In this document: positions 52,533 through 60,612 of the stretch, in pieces | How positions within the stretch are numbered: position 1 is the first letter of the stretch | How the letters are laid out: every line of letters begins with the position of its first letter | NCBI RefSeq assembly: GCF_000182645.1 | Contig: NZ_ACQA01000002.1 | Coordinates: forward strand, 186,001-250,000 | Origin: Brucella intermedia LMG 3301 | GTDB lineage: Bacteria > Pseudomonadota > Alphaproteobacteria > Rhizobiales > Rhizobiaceae | Direction: 5' to 3' | Length of the DNA stretch: 64,000 bases | Made by a program: the position numbers and the translations under genes | Notes under the pieces: generated by a model | Told to the model about the DNA's origin: nothing | Database searches by the model: none | Seen by the model: the letters and a program-made list of their open reading frames with translations, nothing else

Positions 52533-53282
52533 TCACTCGAAATAACTTGCGGGGCTTCGTCCGAGGCTGCGCTTGAACGTTGCGGCGAAAGCGCTTGCGC
52601 TTTGGTATCCGCAATCAAGCGCCACGGTCACGACAGGCACGCCTGCGGCAAGCGCAGGCAAGGCAGCAAGCAAGCGGGCCTGCTGCCGCCAGCGACCGTA
52701 GGTCATGCCGGTTTCACGCTCGAAATGACGCATGAAACTGCGCCTGCTCATGCCAGTCCGCGAGGCGGCAGCATCGAGCGATAACTCCGTATCGGGCTCC
52801 GCTTGCAGCGTCTGGCAAAGGGTGCGTAGCCGGTGATCCGATGGCATGGACAGACTGAGGGGTTCGGCGGGCAGAAAAGTGAGTTCCTCCAACAGCAATT
52901 CGCAGACGCGGTGAGCGAAGGGTGTAGCTGGCCGGTCCTGCAATTCCACAAGACGCAGGATCAGTTCGCGCAGCAAGGAAGAAACTTCCACCACGCCGCA
53001 GGATGAGGGGAGGGATCGCGCGGCATCCGGATGGATAAAGATCGTACGAAACTGAACAGGTCCGTGGCTGCGGGTTGCGTGCTCCACCATCGGCGGCACC
53101 CACACGGCGCGATTGGGAGGAACGACCCAGCTACCGTTTTCGGTTGCAACGGTTACCACGCCGGACCGCGCATAGATCAATTGCGCATCGCGGTGACGGT
53201 GCGGCGGCCCTGCAAAGGATGCATCGTCCTGCGCGATGGTGGATATGGCGAGTGCAAGGGGCGCTGGATAATTCAGTGACAT
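52533..53282 (-). CDS. AraC-family regulator with N-terminal cupin
   Basis: It encodes a 249-residue AraC-type regulator. The N-terminal cupin has FAGPPHRHRDAQLIYARSGVVTVATENGSWVVPPNRAVWVPPM with the histidines of an arabinose-type pocket. The C-terminal HTH pair is TELSLDAAASRTGMSRRSFMRHFERETGMTYGRWRQQARLLAALPAL and VPVVTVALDCGYQSASAFAATFKRSLGRSP. AAGGG precedes the ATG. It is upstream of the alcohol dehydrogenase and permease on the same strand and is their likely regulator. Confidence 0.85.
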   Translation of the reverse strand: MSLNYPAPLALAISTIAQDDASFAGPPHRHRDAQLIYARSGVVTVATENGSWVVPPNRAVWVPPMVEHATRSHGPVQFRTIFIHPDAARSLPSSCGVVEVSSLLRELILRLVELQDRPATPFAHRVCELLLEELTFLPAEPLSLSMPSDHRLRTLCQTLQAEPDTELSLDAAASRTGMSRRSFMRHFERETGMTYGRWRQQARLLAALPALAAGVPVVTVALDCGYQSASAFAATFKRSLGRSPASYFE

Positions 53283-53589
53283 GGATTGACCCTTTTGCGC
53301 TCAATAATGGCCTTAAAGCGCAGGAATGCCAATATCCATTGACATATGATGGAGTGGAGAAGCCATTTTTAAGAAAGCCCCGCAGTGTCCGCTTGCGCCA
53401 GCCACAAGACACTTGTTTCAACGGAGTTGAACGCTCCGGCTGGCTGCGCACGCTTCGCTTTTTCGCTTCTTCTCCTTCGACTTACCGGCGACCGTTGGGC
53501 CTGATGGCATCCCGGCGGTCGTAACCTGCCGTCAATCCCATTTCCCAATTGTCGAAGCCGCTGCTCTCGCAGCCGAAGGAACTATTGTC
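53283..53589. other. leader region upstream of leuA
   Basis: The 307 bases contain an imperfect hairpin (about 53487-53521; CGACCG paired with CGGTCG and an inner GGG/CCC). No T-run follows, no leucine-rich leader peptide is present and no known riboswitch was recognised. Promoters for the AraC gene and leuA must lie here. Confidence 0.4.
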
Positions 53590-55275
53590 ATGATGCCAAA
53601 CCCGGATAGCAAATATCGTCCTTTCATATCTCCGATCGAATTGCCGGATCGCGAGTGGCCGAACCGGCGGCTGGCGCAGCCGCCGCGCTGGGTCTCGACG
53701 GACCTGCGCGATGGCAATCAGGCGCTCGCCGACCCGATGGACGGCGAAAAGAAGATGCGTTTCTATCGCATGCTTCTGGAAATCGGTTTCAAGGAAATCG
53801 AGGTTGCGTTTCCTTCCGCTTCGCAAACGGAGTTCAACTTTGTTCGTCGGCTGATCGAAGAGGAACTGATACCTGACGATGTGACCATTCAGGTGCTCAC
53901 CCAGTCGCGCGCTGACCTCATCGCACGCACTTTCGAATCCCTGCGCGGTGCACGTCAGGCCATCGTTCATCTTTATAATGCAACCGCGCCGCTGTTTCGT
54001 CGTGTGGTGTTCAACATGGAAAAGGACGAGATCGTCGATCTGGCGGTCAGTGGGATAACCGCCATGCTGGAAGAAAGCCGGAAACAACCAGAGACACGCT
54101 GGACTTTCGAATATTCGCCGGAAACCTTCTGTTTTACCGAGCCTGATTTCGCGCTGGAAATCTGCGAACGTGTTCTGGATGTCTGGCAGCCAACGCCCGA
54201 AAACAAGGCGATCCTCAACCTGCCGGCTACGGTCGAGGTGGCAATGCCGAATGTCTATGCGGACCAGATCGAATGGTTCTGCCGCAACCTGTCGCGCCGC
54301 GACAGCGTCATTATAAGCGTGCATCCGCACAATGACCGGGGGACGGCGGTGGCCGCCACGGAACAGGCCTTGCTGGCAGGCGCTGATCGCGTCGAGGGTT
54401 GCCTGTTCGGCAATGGCGAGCGCACCGGCAATGTCGATCTCGTTACGCTGGCGCTCAATTTCTATACGCAGGGCATCGACCCGAAGCTTTATTTCCCGGA
54501 GATGCGCTCCGTGGTGCGAACGGTCGAACATTGCAATGACTTGCCGGTTCATCCGCGCCACCCCTATGCGGGCGAACTGGTCCATACTGCTTTTTCCGGC
54601 TCGCATCAGGATGCGATCCGCAAGGGTTTTGCCGCGCATCAAAGCCGCAATGACGGCATATGGGAAATGCCCTATCTGCCCATTGATCCGAAAGATATCG
54701 GTGAAAGCTATGAAGCCGTCATCCGCGTCAACAGCCAGTCAGGCAAGGGCGGCGTGGCATGGGTGCTGGAGCAGGACCGGGGGCTGAAACTGCCGCGCCC
54801 GCTGCAAATCGATTTCAGCCGTCGCGTGCAGGCATTCGCCGACGATACCGGCAAGGAAACGACCGCCGAAATGATCTGGTCGCTGTTCCGCGATGTCTAT
54901 CATCTGGAAGAGAATGCTGATTTCGAGCTGCTGAACTACAGGGAAAGCAGGCCCGCACGGAGCGGAGAGGCGCGTGTCTTCGCCGGGCGCATTCGGCATC
55001 GCGGGCAGGAAATCGCCATAACCGGGCGCGGCAATGGTTTGATATCAAGTGCGGTCTCGGCATTGCAGGCCGGTTGCGATATCGATCTGGAAATCGTCGA
55101 CTATCACGAACATTCATTGAAAAAGGGCACTTACGCGAAGGCTGCGGCTTATATCGAATGCCGTACGCATGATGGACGGAAAGTTTTCGGCGTCGGGATC
55201 GACGACGATATCGCAACCGCGTCGATACGGGCTGTGTTGAGCGCTGCCGCGAATTTTTCCACGAGCGATGTCTAA
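53590..55275 (+). CDS. leuA: 2-isopropylmalate synthase (yeast/actinobacterial-type LeuA)
   Basis: It encodes a 561-residue enzyme that condenses acetyl-CoA with 2-ketoisovalerate in leucine synthesis. Catalytic landmarks are [15 protein letters not shown] near residues 38-52, [12 protein letters not shown], the HxH metal site [12 protein letters not shown] and the [15 protein letters not shown] segment. A C-terminal regulatory domain (about residues 430-561) provides leucine feedback in the family. Sequence and length match the longer LeuA class of yeast and Mycobacterium rather than the 520-residue enterobacterial class. It stands alone without other leu genes. Confidence 0.93.
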   Translation: MMPNPDSKYRPFISPIELPDREWPNRRLAQPPRWVSTDLRDGNQALADPMDGEKKMRFYRMLLEIGFKEIEVAFPSASQTEFNFVRRLIEEELIPDDVTIQVLTQSRADLIARTFESLRGARQAIVHLYNATAPLFRRVVFNMEKDEIVDLAVSGITAMLEESRKQPETRWTFEYSPETFCFTEPDFALEICERVLDVWQPTPENKAILNLPATVEVAMPNVYADQIEWFCRNLSRRDSVIISVHPHNDRGTAVAATEQALLAGADRVEGCLFGNGERTGNVDLVTLALNFYTQGIDPKLYFPEMRSVVRTVEHCNDLPVHPRHPYAGELVHTAFSGSHQDAIRKGFAAHQSRNDGIWEMPYLPIDPKDIGESYEAVIRVNSQSGKGGVAWVLEQDRGLKLPRPLQIDFSRRVQAFADDTGKETTAEMIWSLFRDVYHLEENADFELLNYRESRPARSGEARVFAGRIRHRGQEIAITGRGNGLISSAVSALQAGCDIDLEIVDYHEHSLKKGTYAKAAAYIECRTHDGRKVFGVGIDDDIATASIRAVLSAAANFSTSDV

Positions 55276-55303
55276 AAAATGAGGAAGCAGACGAGATTTG
55301 CTC

Positions 55304-55334
55304 TTGACCTCAACCAAGGTTGAGGAACTAGAGA
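55304..55334 (+). promoter_or_regulatory. SoxR-box promoter of the cytochrome c gene
   Basis: TTGACC (55304-55309) and TAGAGA (55329-55334) are spaced 19 bases, the overlong spacing that MerR-family activators correct. The spacer carries CCTCAACC-AA-GGTTGAGG (55308-55325), close to the enterobacterial soxS operator CCTCAAGTTAACTTGAGG. A second near-identical site is at 57064. A SoxR gene lies between the two. Confidence 0.88.
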
Positions 55335-55363
55335 AGCATGGCCGATCATCTGGAGTATCGTCC

Positions 55364-55756
55364 ATGCGCTTGTCGCTTCTTCTTGTTCCCCTTGCTTTTT
55401 CCACTGTCCTTCTTGTTTCGACAGCCGCCTCTGGTGAAGGGGCAGATGCTGCGGCCGGGGAAAAACTCTTCAAGCGATGCTCCGTCTGCCACACGGCGGA
55501 TGCCGACGAAAGCAAACGCGGCCCATCACTGAAAAGCGTGGTGGGCCGCAAGGCCGCCTCCTATCCGGGCTATCCCTATTCGGATGCGATGCGCAAGGCG
55601 GCTGCCGAGGGGTTGGTCTGGAACGACGAGGAGTTGAAGGCTTTTCTCAGGAAGCCGCAGGCCGTGGTGAAGGGCACCTGGATGGCTTTTGCCGGACTGA
55701 CCAGGGAAAAAGACCTCGAAAACATGATCGCCTATCTGAAACAGCATTCCGAATAG
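55364..55756 (+). CDS. class I c-type cytochrome (c2-like)
   Basis: It encodes a 130-residue periplasmic monohaem cytochrome. Residues 1-21 are a signal peptide (LSLLLVPLAFSTVLLVSTAASG). Haem attachment is CSVCH in the segment KLFKRCSVCHTADADESKRGPSLKSVVGRKAASYPGYPYS, and the axial methionine is in KGTWMAFAGL. The pattern is that of mitochondrial/c2 cytochromes. ATG 55364 follows GGAG. Its promoter carries a SoxR box, which places a periplasmic electron carrier under the redox-cycling-drug response. Confidence 0.9.
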   Translation: MRLSLLLVPLAFSTVLLVSTAASGEGADAAAGEKLFKRCSVCHTADADESKRGPSLKSVVGRKAASYPGYPYSDAMRKAAAEGLVWNDEELKAFLRKPQAVVKGTWMAFAGLTREKDLENMIAYLKQHSE

Positions 55757-55874
55757 CTGTTTGGAACCGATATGGCCGAACGGACATCCCGACGTGAGGC
55801 CATGGCCGGTCGGAAGCGCTGCGGGGCGTTTTCCGACCGGCGCTATCAGGGACAGAAGCCGAAGGTTGCCTGAC

Positions 55875-56411
55875 ATGATGAACAGAAACGTGCTGCATAT
55901 AGACCGCGACGCAATCGGCGCCGTTTCGAAGCGAGAGTTCGCGGATGCGATGTCGCGGATGGCCGCAACAGTGTCCGTGGTGACCGCATGCGATGCCGGT
56001 GAAGCCCACGGTCGCACGGTGACAGCGGTGTTGTCGCTTTCCGCCGAGCCGCCCATGGTTTTGGTTTCGGTGAAAAGCGACAGCGCGCTGGCAACGGCGA
56101 TCCTCTCTGATGGCGGCTTCTCGCTCGCCATGCTCGCGGAAGGGCAGGAGATGATCGGCGATGCCTTCGCGGGAAAGGTTCCCCACGCGCAGAGATTTCT
56201 CATTGGTGTGTGGAGCGAATGGCCGTCTGGCAGGCCGCGTCTTTTCGGGGCTTCGGCCGCCATTGACTGCGAACTGGCGGGCAGCGTTCCAATGGCGGAT
56301 CACACGCTTTTTGCCGGGCTGGTAACAAATACCGATCTGCCGCTGCATTCGCGCCCGTTGCTATGGGCACGCCGCAATTATCGCGCGTTGAGACATGACG
56401 CGGATTTATGA
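55875..56411 (+). CDS. flavin reductase-like flavoprotein
   Basis: It encodes a 178-residue protein of the split-barrel flavin-reductase domain family (RutF/HpaC type), which reduces FMN or FAD with NAD(P)H for a partner enzyme. Typical segments are FADAMSRMAATVSVVTACDA near residue 25, TAVLSLSAEPPMVLVSVKSDSALATAIL and GASAAIDCELAGSVPMADHTLFAGLV. ATG 55875 follows GAAGG at nine bases. It lies 118 bases after the cytochrome and 42 before soxR, on the same strand, so it is probably in the SoxR-controlled unit. Confidence 0.85.
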   Translation: MMNRNVLHIDRDAIGAVSKREFADAMSRMAATVSVVTACDAGEAHGRTVTAVLSLSAEPPMVLVSVKSDSALATAILSDGGFSLAMLAEGQEMIGDAFAGKVPHAQRFLIGVWSEWPSGRPRLFGASAAIDCELAGSVPMADHTLFAGLVTNTDLPLHSRPLLWARRNYRALRHDADL

Positions 56412-56453
56412 CGCGTCTTGCAATTATGCGGGGCTGCGGCCTACACATTCGGC

Positions 56454-56939
56454 ATGATCGAGTTTGACGATATGGAACATTCAGGTCTCAAGAAAAGCCT
56501 GACGGTTGGTGACGTTTCCCGGCGCGCCGGTGTGGCGGTCTCTACGGTCCATTTCTATGAAACCAAGGGGCTCATCGAGGGCTGGCGCACAGAGGGCAAC
56601 CAGCGCCGCTATCACCGCGCCGTGCTGCGCCGCATTGCCATTATCAAGATCGCGCAACGCGCGGGCATTCCGCTTGCGATCATTCATGAAGCGCTGGAAG
56701 ACCTTCCCCACGACCACGTGCCGACGGCGGAGGACTGGAGACGTTTTTCGGAAGCCTGGAAAGACATGCTTCAGGAACGCATCGACAGTCTGATGCAGCT
56801 TCGTGACCAGATAACGAGTTGCATCGGCTGCGGTTGTCTCTCGCTGTCCGAATGCCCGTTGCGAAATCCCGACGACATCCTCGGTCAGCAAGGCGCCGGT
56901 CCCCGAAGATTGATGGTCAAGCCCGGCAATCTCATCTGA
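56454..56939 (+). CDS. soxR: redox-sensing activator SoxR
   Basis: It encodes a 161-residue MerR-family regulator with a [2Fe-2S] cluster. The HTH reads LTVGDVSRRAGVAVSTVHFYETKGLIEGWRTEGNQRRYHR near residues 16-55, then a dimerisation helix, then the cluster cysteines CIGCGCLSLSEC (C-x2-C-x-C-x5-C) near residues 128-139, which define SoxR. SoxR is oxidised by redox-cycling drugs and superoxide and then activates promoters with 19-base spacers. Two such promoters flank this gene. ATG 56454 is chosen; 56472 is possible. Confidence 0.94.
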   Translation: MIEFDDMEHSGLKKSLTVGDVSRRAGVAVSTVHFYETKGLIEGWRTEGNQRRYHRAVLRRIAIIKIAQRAGIPLAIIHEALEDLPHDHVPTAEDWRRFSEAWKDMLQERIDSLMQLRDQITSCIGCGCLSLSECPLRNPDDILGQQGAGPRRLMVKPGNLI

Positions 56940-57063
56940 CTTCCCTGCATCTGGGACGAACCTTTCCGACGCTGCTGCGGCTCATTCGCGGCGGCGATCT
57001 TGCGGCGTTCCATGCCACATTTTGCAACAGTCAAAAGCCTTCGTTTCCAGTGGAAATAGCCTA

Positions 57064-57094
57064 TTGACCTCAACCAAAGTTGAGGTCCTATAAA
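57064..57094 (+). promoter_or_regulatory. SoxR-box promoter of the MFS/DoxX unit
   Basis: TTGACC (57064-57069) and TATAAA (57089-57094) are 19 bases apart. Between them GACCTCAAC-CAAA-GTTGAGGTC (57066-57087) forms 9-bp perfect arms. It differs from the site at 55304 at few positions. A start about seven bases after TATAAA leaves a short leader to GTG 57130. Confidence 0.92.
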
Positions 57095-57129
57095 CCTGTC
57101 GGCAACAATTCAGTTCACGGAGGCCGACA

Positions 57130-58581
57130 GTGCAAAGTTCGATCGAAGAAACAACACCAGCGGGAATTGCGGGACATGCGCCTGCTGGCTGGGGGGAGCT
57201 TCTAAGCGGTAAAAATGGCCTCTATGCCCTGGCTTTGGCCGGAGGTGTCACTCTCCATGCGGTCAATATGTATATCGCGACTACAGTCATGCCGAGCGTG
57301 GTGCAGGACATTGGCGGCATGGATTTCTATGCCTGGGCGACGACCTTGTTCGTCGTTGCCTCCATTCTGGGGGCTGCACTCACCGCGCGGCTGCTGAAAA
57401 GTGCCGGTCCAAGAGGCGCCTATGTCGTGGCGACCCTGCTGTTCGCAGCCGGCACACTGATCTCATCTCTGGCCATCAACATGCCGGTCATGCTGGCGGG
57501 GCGGAGCGTGCAAGGCCTCGGCGGCGGATTTCTTTACGCGCTCGCCTATGGTCTCACCCGTGTCGTGTTGCCGGAGCGCCTGTGGGGCCGGGCCATCGGT
57601 CTTATTTCCGCTATGTTCGGCGTGGCGACGCTCATCGGTCCGGCGATTGGCGGCATCTTTGCCGAATATGGCGCATGGCGCGCTGCTTTCTGGTCCTTGC
57701 TGCCGGTATCGGGTCTTTTCGCTGTGGTGGCATTCGCGACTTTGCCACGCTCGAGCTGGGATAGAAACGAGCGCGTTTCCATTCCGGTTCTTCAACTCAT
57801 CCTCCTCACCGGCGCTGTCCTTGCGGTTTCAGCGGGGAGCCTGTCAGAGGAAACGCTATGGAAGATCGTCGGTCTGGGTGCTGCGATATTCATGATCGCC
57901 ATCATCGCAGTCGTGGACCGCGACGCCAAGGCACGTCTCCTGCCGCGCCGCTCGTTCAGCCTGTCGACACCGCTCGGCGCTCTTTACCTTACGATCGCGC
58001 TTCTGATGCTCAGCATGCAGCCCGAAATATACGTGCCTTATCTGCTGCAGCACCTGCATGGCCAGTCTCCGCTCTGGGCAGGATATCTGGCGGCACTTAT
58101 GGCAATCGGCTGGACGGTGGCATCCTTCCTCAGTTCCAGATGGCAGGAGAAGGGGGGCGACAGGCTTGTCGTTGCCGGACCCGTTCTCGCGCTTGCCGGT
58201 CTTGTCCTGCTCGCCATATTTCTCCCGATCCATGGCAACGGCAACTGGTCGCTGCTCGCGCCCGTCTGCCTTGGGCTCATCCTGATCGGTTTCGGGATTG
58301 GCCTTGCCTGGCCCAGCCTCGTTACCCGCGTCTATCAGAGCGCTCCCCTGACCGAGCAGGATCTCGCAGCGGGTGGAATGACGACCGTACAGCTCTTCGC
58401 CATAGCCTTCGGAACGGCGTGCGCGGGGATGGTTGCCAATTTTGCCGGTATTGCCGTGCCGGGAGGTGTGGAGGGCGCGGCAAATGCCTCGCTCTGGCTG
58501 TCGGTGATATTCGCGCTCGCGCCAGCAATTGCCGTGGCAGTCGCATTCAAGGTTATCCGTATCACGGGCGGAAAGGGCTGA
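57130..58581 (+). CDS. MFS drug exporter under SoxR control (EmrB/QacA-type)
   Basis: It encodes a 483-residue carrier with about 14 hydrophobic segments, the DHA2 arrangement. Landmarks are ATTVMPSVVQDIGGMDFYAWATTLFVVASILGAALTARLL, GRSVQGLGGGFLYALAYGLTRVVLPERLWGRAIGLISAMFGVATLIGPAIGGIFAEYGAWRAAFW (motif C) and a charged loop before the second half. The start is GTG 57130, six bases after GGAGG. It is directly downstream of a SoxR box, as in Pseudomonas and Agrobacterium where SoxR regulates MFS drug pumps. It is three bases from the DoxX gene. Confidence 0.9.
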   Translation: MQSSIEETTPAGIAGHAPAGWGELLSGKNGLYALALAGGVTLHAVNMYIATTVMPSVVQDIGGMDFYAWATTLFVVASILGAALTARLLKSAGPRGAYVVATLLFAAGTLISSLAINMPVMLAGRSVQGLGGGFLYALAYGLTRVVLPERLWGRAIGLISAMFGVATLIGPAIGGIFAEYGAWRAAFWSLLPVSGLFAVVAFATLPRSSWDRNERVSIPVLQLILLTGAVLAVSAGSLSEETLWKIVGLGAAIFMIAIIAVVDRDAKARLLPRRSFSLSTPLGALYLTIALLMLSMQPEIYVPYLLQHLHGQSPLWAGYLAALMAIGWTVASFLSSRWQEKGGDRLVVAGPVLALAGLVLLAIFLPIHGNGNWSLLAPVCLGLILIGFGIGLAWPSLVTRVYQSAPLTEQDLAAGGMTTVQLFAIAFGTACAGMVANFAGIAVPGGVEGAANASLWLSVIFALAPAIAVAVAFKVIRITGGKG

Positions 58582-58584
58582 CCG

Positions 58585-58983
58585 ATGCCGCGTTTCATCG
58601 CCAACATCCTCGATTCCCGTGCCAGCCTTTTGCTGGCGCGGGTGGTCCTTACCTTCGTTTTCTGGTCGAGTGGGCTGGCCAAGCTCTTCGACTTCGGCGC
58701 CAATGCTGCGGAAATGGAAAGCTTTGGTCTTCATCCGGGCTGGCTGTTCAACAGCGCAACTCTGCTTTTGCAGATTGGCGGATCGCTGATGATCATCTTC
58801 AATCGCGGAACCTGGCTGGCTTGTGGCGCGCTTGCCGTCTTTACGATCCTGACCATTCCCGTTGCCCACCCGTTCTGGGCGAAGGAAGGAGAAGAAGCTT
58901 TCCGGGATATGACGGTGGCGCTGGAGCACATATCGCTGATCGGCGGTCTCGCTCTCGCTGCAATTCTATCGCGCAAGGTCTAA
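58585..58983 (+). CDS. DoxX-like small membrane protein
   Basis: It encodes a 132-residue DoxX-family protein with four hydrophobic helices (SLLLARVVLTFVFWSSGLAKLFDFGANAAEME in the first third). DoxX proteins are small membrane subunits seen near quinone- or thiosulfate-linked enzymes and in redox-stress operons. It starts three bases after the MFS stop, so it is co-transcribed from the SoxR promoter. Confidence 0.82.
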   Translation: MPRFIANILDSRASLLLARVVLTFVFWSSGLAKLFDFGANAAEMESFGLHPGWLFNSATLLLQIGGSLMIIFNRGTWLACGALAVFTILTIPVAHPFWAKEGEEAFRDMTVALEHISLIGGLALAAILSRKV

Positions 58984-59055
58984 ACCACTGGACGCACTGA
59001 TTGCCCTGCCTGTACCTTGCCTGTCGTCGGATCGATAGGCAGGGGAGGGCCTGGC

Positions 59056-59886
59056 ATGGACGTGACGATCATAACGGGAGCATCGGATGGTATCGGCGCT
59101 GAAACCGCGCGGCAGATCGCCCAGCGCGACCGTGCCAGTGCTGCTCTGGTGCTCGCTGCGCGCAATGTGGACAAGCTGGAGAGGCTTGCCGCCGAATTGC
59201 GGCAACTGGGCAGCTCGGCCCTTGTGATACCCACCGACGTTAAGGATCGCGCTGCCTGCATCGCCCTGATCGACAAGGCGGTTTCCGCCTATGGCCGCAT
59301 CGATACGCTGATCGTGAATGCGGGCATGTCGGCCCATGCCAATTTCGCCGAAATCAAGCCGGATGATCTCGATTGGATGCATGACCTGATGGAGTTGAAC
59401 TATTGGGGCAGCGTCTGGCCTATCCATGCCGCACTTCCATATCTCGCTGCCAGCAGGGGGCGGATCGTCGCTGTCTCATCCGTGGCCGGATTCATCGGCG
59501 TGCCGGGGCGTACGGCCTATAGCGGAACGAAGTTCGCCCTCTCAGGCTTCTGCGAGGCGCTTCGCGCCGAACTGACCCCCAGCGGCATTTCCGTGACAAT
59601 CGTCTATCCGGGTGTCGTCAAAACCGACATTCGCAAAGTAGGCTATGGCGCAAGCGGTGCCGCTCTTGGAACGAGCGGCGTGCGCGAGGATGACATGATG
59701 CCGGTCGAGGAAGCCGTGCGGCTGATGCTGGCGGGTGTCCAGGCGCGCAAACGCGAAGTGTTGATGACCAGGCAGATGCGGCTGGGGCGGTGGTTGAAGC
59801 TTATAGCTCCCGCTCTGGTGGACCGCATGGCGCTCAAGGCTATCAAGCCGGAATTCAGGCCGAAACCGATCACGCCCGCTAAATAG
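59056..59886 (+). CDS. short-chain dehydrogenase
   Basis: It encodes a 276-residue SDR. The cofactor loop TIITGASDGIGAETARQIAQ opens the chain, LIVNAGMSAHANF carries the NAG, and the Ser-Tyr-Lys set is in RIVAVSSVAGFIGVPGRTAYSGTKFALSGFCEALRAELTPSG (YSGTK). ATG 59056 follows AGGGGAGGG. It is 72 bases after the DoxX gene on the same strand, so it may be the last SoxR-operon gene or independent. The substrate is unknown. The C-terminal LMLAGVQARKREVLMT and a hydrophobic end resemble the DltE/SadH-like SDR group. Confidence 0.85.
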   Translation: MDVTIITGASDGIGAETARQIAQRDRASAALVLAARNVDKLERLAAELRQLGSSALVIPTDVKDRAACIALIDKAVSAYGRIDTLIVNAGMSAHANFAEIKPDDLDWMHDLMELNYWGSVWPIHAALPYLAASRGRIVAVSSVAGFIGVPGRTAYSGTKFALSGFCEALRAELTPSGISVTIVYPGVVKTDIRKVGYGASGAALGTSGVREDDMMPVEEAVRLMLAGVQARKREVLMTRQMRLGRWLKLIAPALVDRMALKAIKPEFRPKPITPAK

Positions 59887-59962
59887 GCAGCGACAATGCC
59901 CGCTATTGAGGGGCGCGCTCGAACGACCCCGCTAATTTTCATGCCTTGTCACCAACTATCCG

Positions 59963-59997
59963 TTGACGAGTTTTTAACTTCGACTACTATATATAGT
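59963..59997 (+). promoter_or_regulatory. nrd promoter with NrdR-box-like palindrome
   Basis: TTGACG (59963-59968) is followed by A/T-rich sequence containing the perfect 12-bp palindrome ACTATATATAGT (59986-59997), extended by GTGTT. This matches the core of the NrdR box (acaCwATATATwGtgt) and overlaps the likely -10. NrdR normally uses two boxes about three helical turns apart; a weaker ACTATCCGTTG at 59956-59966 could be the second. Confidence 0.75.
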
Positions 59998-60001
59998 GTT
60001 C

Positions 60002-60183
60002 TAGGTTCTTTCGATTCGTCGGATCGAAAGCTAAGACGGGAATCCGGTGCGTTTCATCCATGATGGATGCGACAATGCCGGAGCTGCCCCCGCAACTGTA
60101 AGCGGAGAGTTCTGTCCATCACGTCACTGGCTCAGGCTGGGAAGGCGGGCAGAATGTTGATCCGTGAGCCAGGAGACCTGCCT
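60002..60183 (+). ncRNA. cobalamin (B12) riboswitch upstream of nrdHIEF
   Basis: The conserved B12 box CTGCCCCCGCAACTGTAAG is at 60084-60102. It is preceded by GGGAATCCGGTGCG (60039-60052) and followed by CACTGGCTCAGGCTGGGAAGG (60124 on), GATCCGTGAGCCAGGAGACCTGCC ending at 60182. These are the canonical elements of the cobalamin aptamer. It sits just downstream of the nrd promoter. Riboswitch control of a B12-independent class Ib reductase fits a genome that also has a B12-dependent reductase: when B12 is plentiful, nrdHIEF is switched off. Confidence 0.96.
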
Positions 60184-60275
60184 TGAACGAGTACGTCCAC
60201 GGGCGGGGTGTCCGGTTGGCGCGCAATCTTGTATGGCAAGCTTTGCCTTGCCGGTTGCTGCCTCGAACTTCCCGC

Positions 60276-60324
60276 TTTGTTTTTACGCATTCCCCGGCAA
60301 AACCGCTTTGCACTTTTGCTGGGA
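60276..60324. repeat. mosaic intergenic repeat, copy 5 (inverted)
   Basis: TTTGTTTTTACGCATT-CCCCGG-CAAAACCGCTTTGCACTTTTGCTGGGA is the reverse complement of copy 2 (14369) with few changes. It lies inside the nrd leader. Confidence 0.75.
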
Positions 60325-60525
60325 TTTAGCTTCGGGGTGAAGTCCATGTTCAGTCTATTCAGTTTCAGTTCCGGTCCTCCCTTCCAGGGATAGTTTGTGC
60401 GGTCAGGCTGCTTGTTGGTGCGGCTGGCCTTTCCCCTGTCATGTGCCTTTCAACGCGCATTTCGCGATGCGCGAACGGCTTTTTGCGTCCTTCCAGGGCA
60501 TTCCCTGTTTTTTCATGAACCGTTG

Positions 60526-60598
60526 GAAATGCTCTGTCTGTTTGTCTTGTCGCGCATCTCATCCGAAACGGGTTCCCACTTTTCGGGATGCGCTCTAA
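60526..60598. repeat. mosaic intergenic repeat, copy 6
   Basis: It matches copy 1 at 2350: CGCGCATC at 60551 on, CCGAAACGGGTTCCCACTTT and TTCGGGATGCGCTCTA, ending 14 bases before the nrdH ATG. In both cases the element ends just before a gene's ribosome-binding site. Confidence 0.75.
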
Positions 60599-60612
60599 CC
60601 AGCGAGAAAAAA

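Larger units (their letters stand above)
60184..60612. other. long post-riboswitch leader before nrdH
   Basis: About 430 non-coding bases separate the aptamer from nrdH. It holds a hairpin GGCAAG/CTTGCC at 60235-60252, two mosaic repeats (60276-60324 and 60526-60598) and a 7-bp hairpin CGCGCAT/ATGCGCG at 60454-60473. No clear intrinsic terminator with a T-run follows the aptamer, so the expression platform may lie in these hairpins. Short open frames here have no support as genes. Confidence 0.6.

Noticed and set aside
53346..53372. Eight-codon frame (MMEWRSHF) as a leuA leader peptide
   Set aside because: It has no leucine codons and no convincing attenuator follows, so it does not look like a leucine attenuation leader.
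60184..60393. Short open frames in the nrd leader
   Set aside because: They overlap a mosaic repeat, have no ribosome-binding site and no family resemblance. The region is better read as riboswitch leader.
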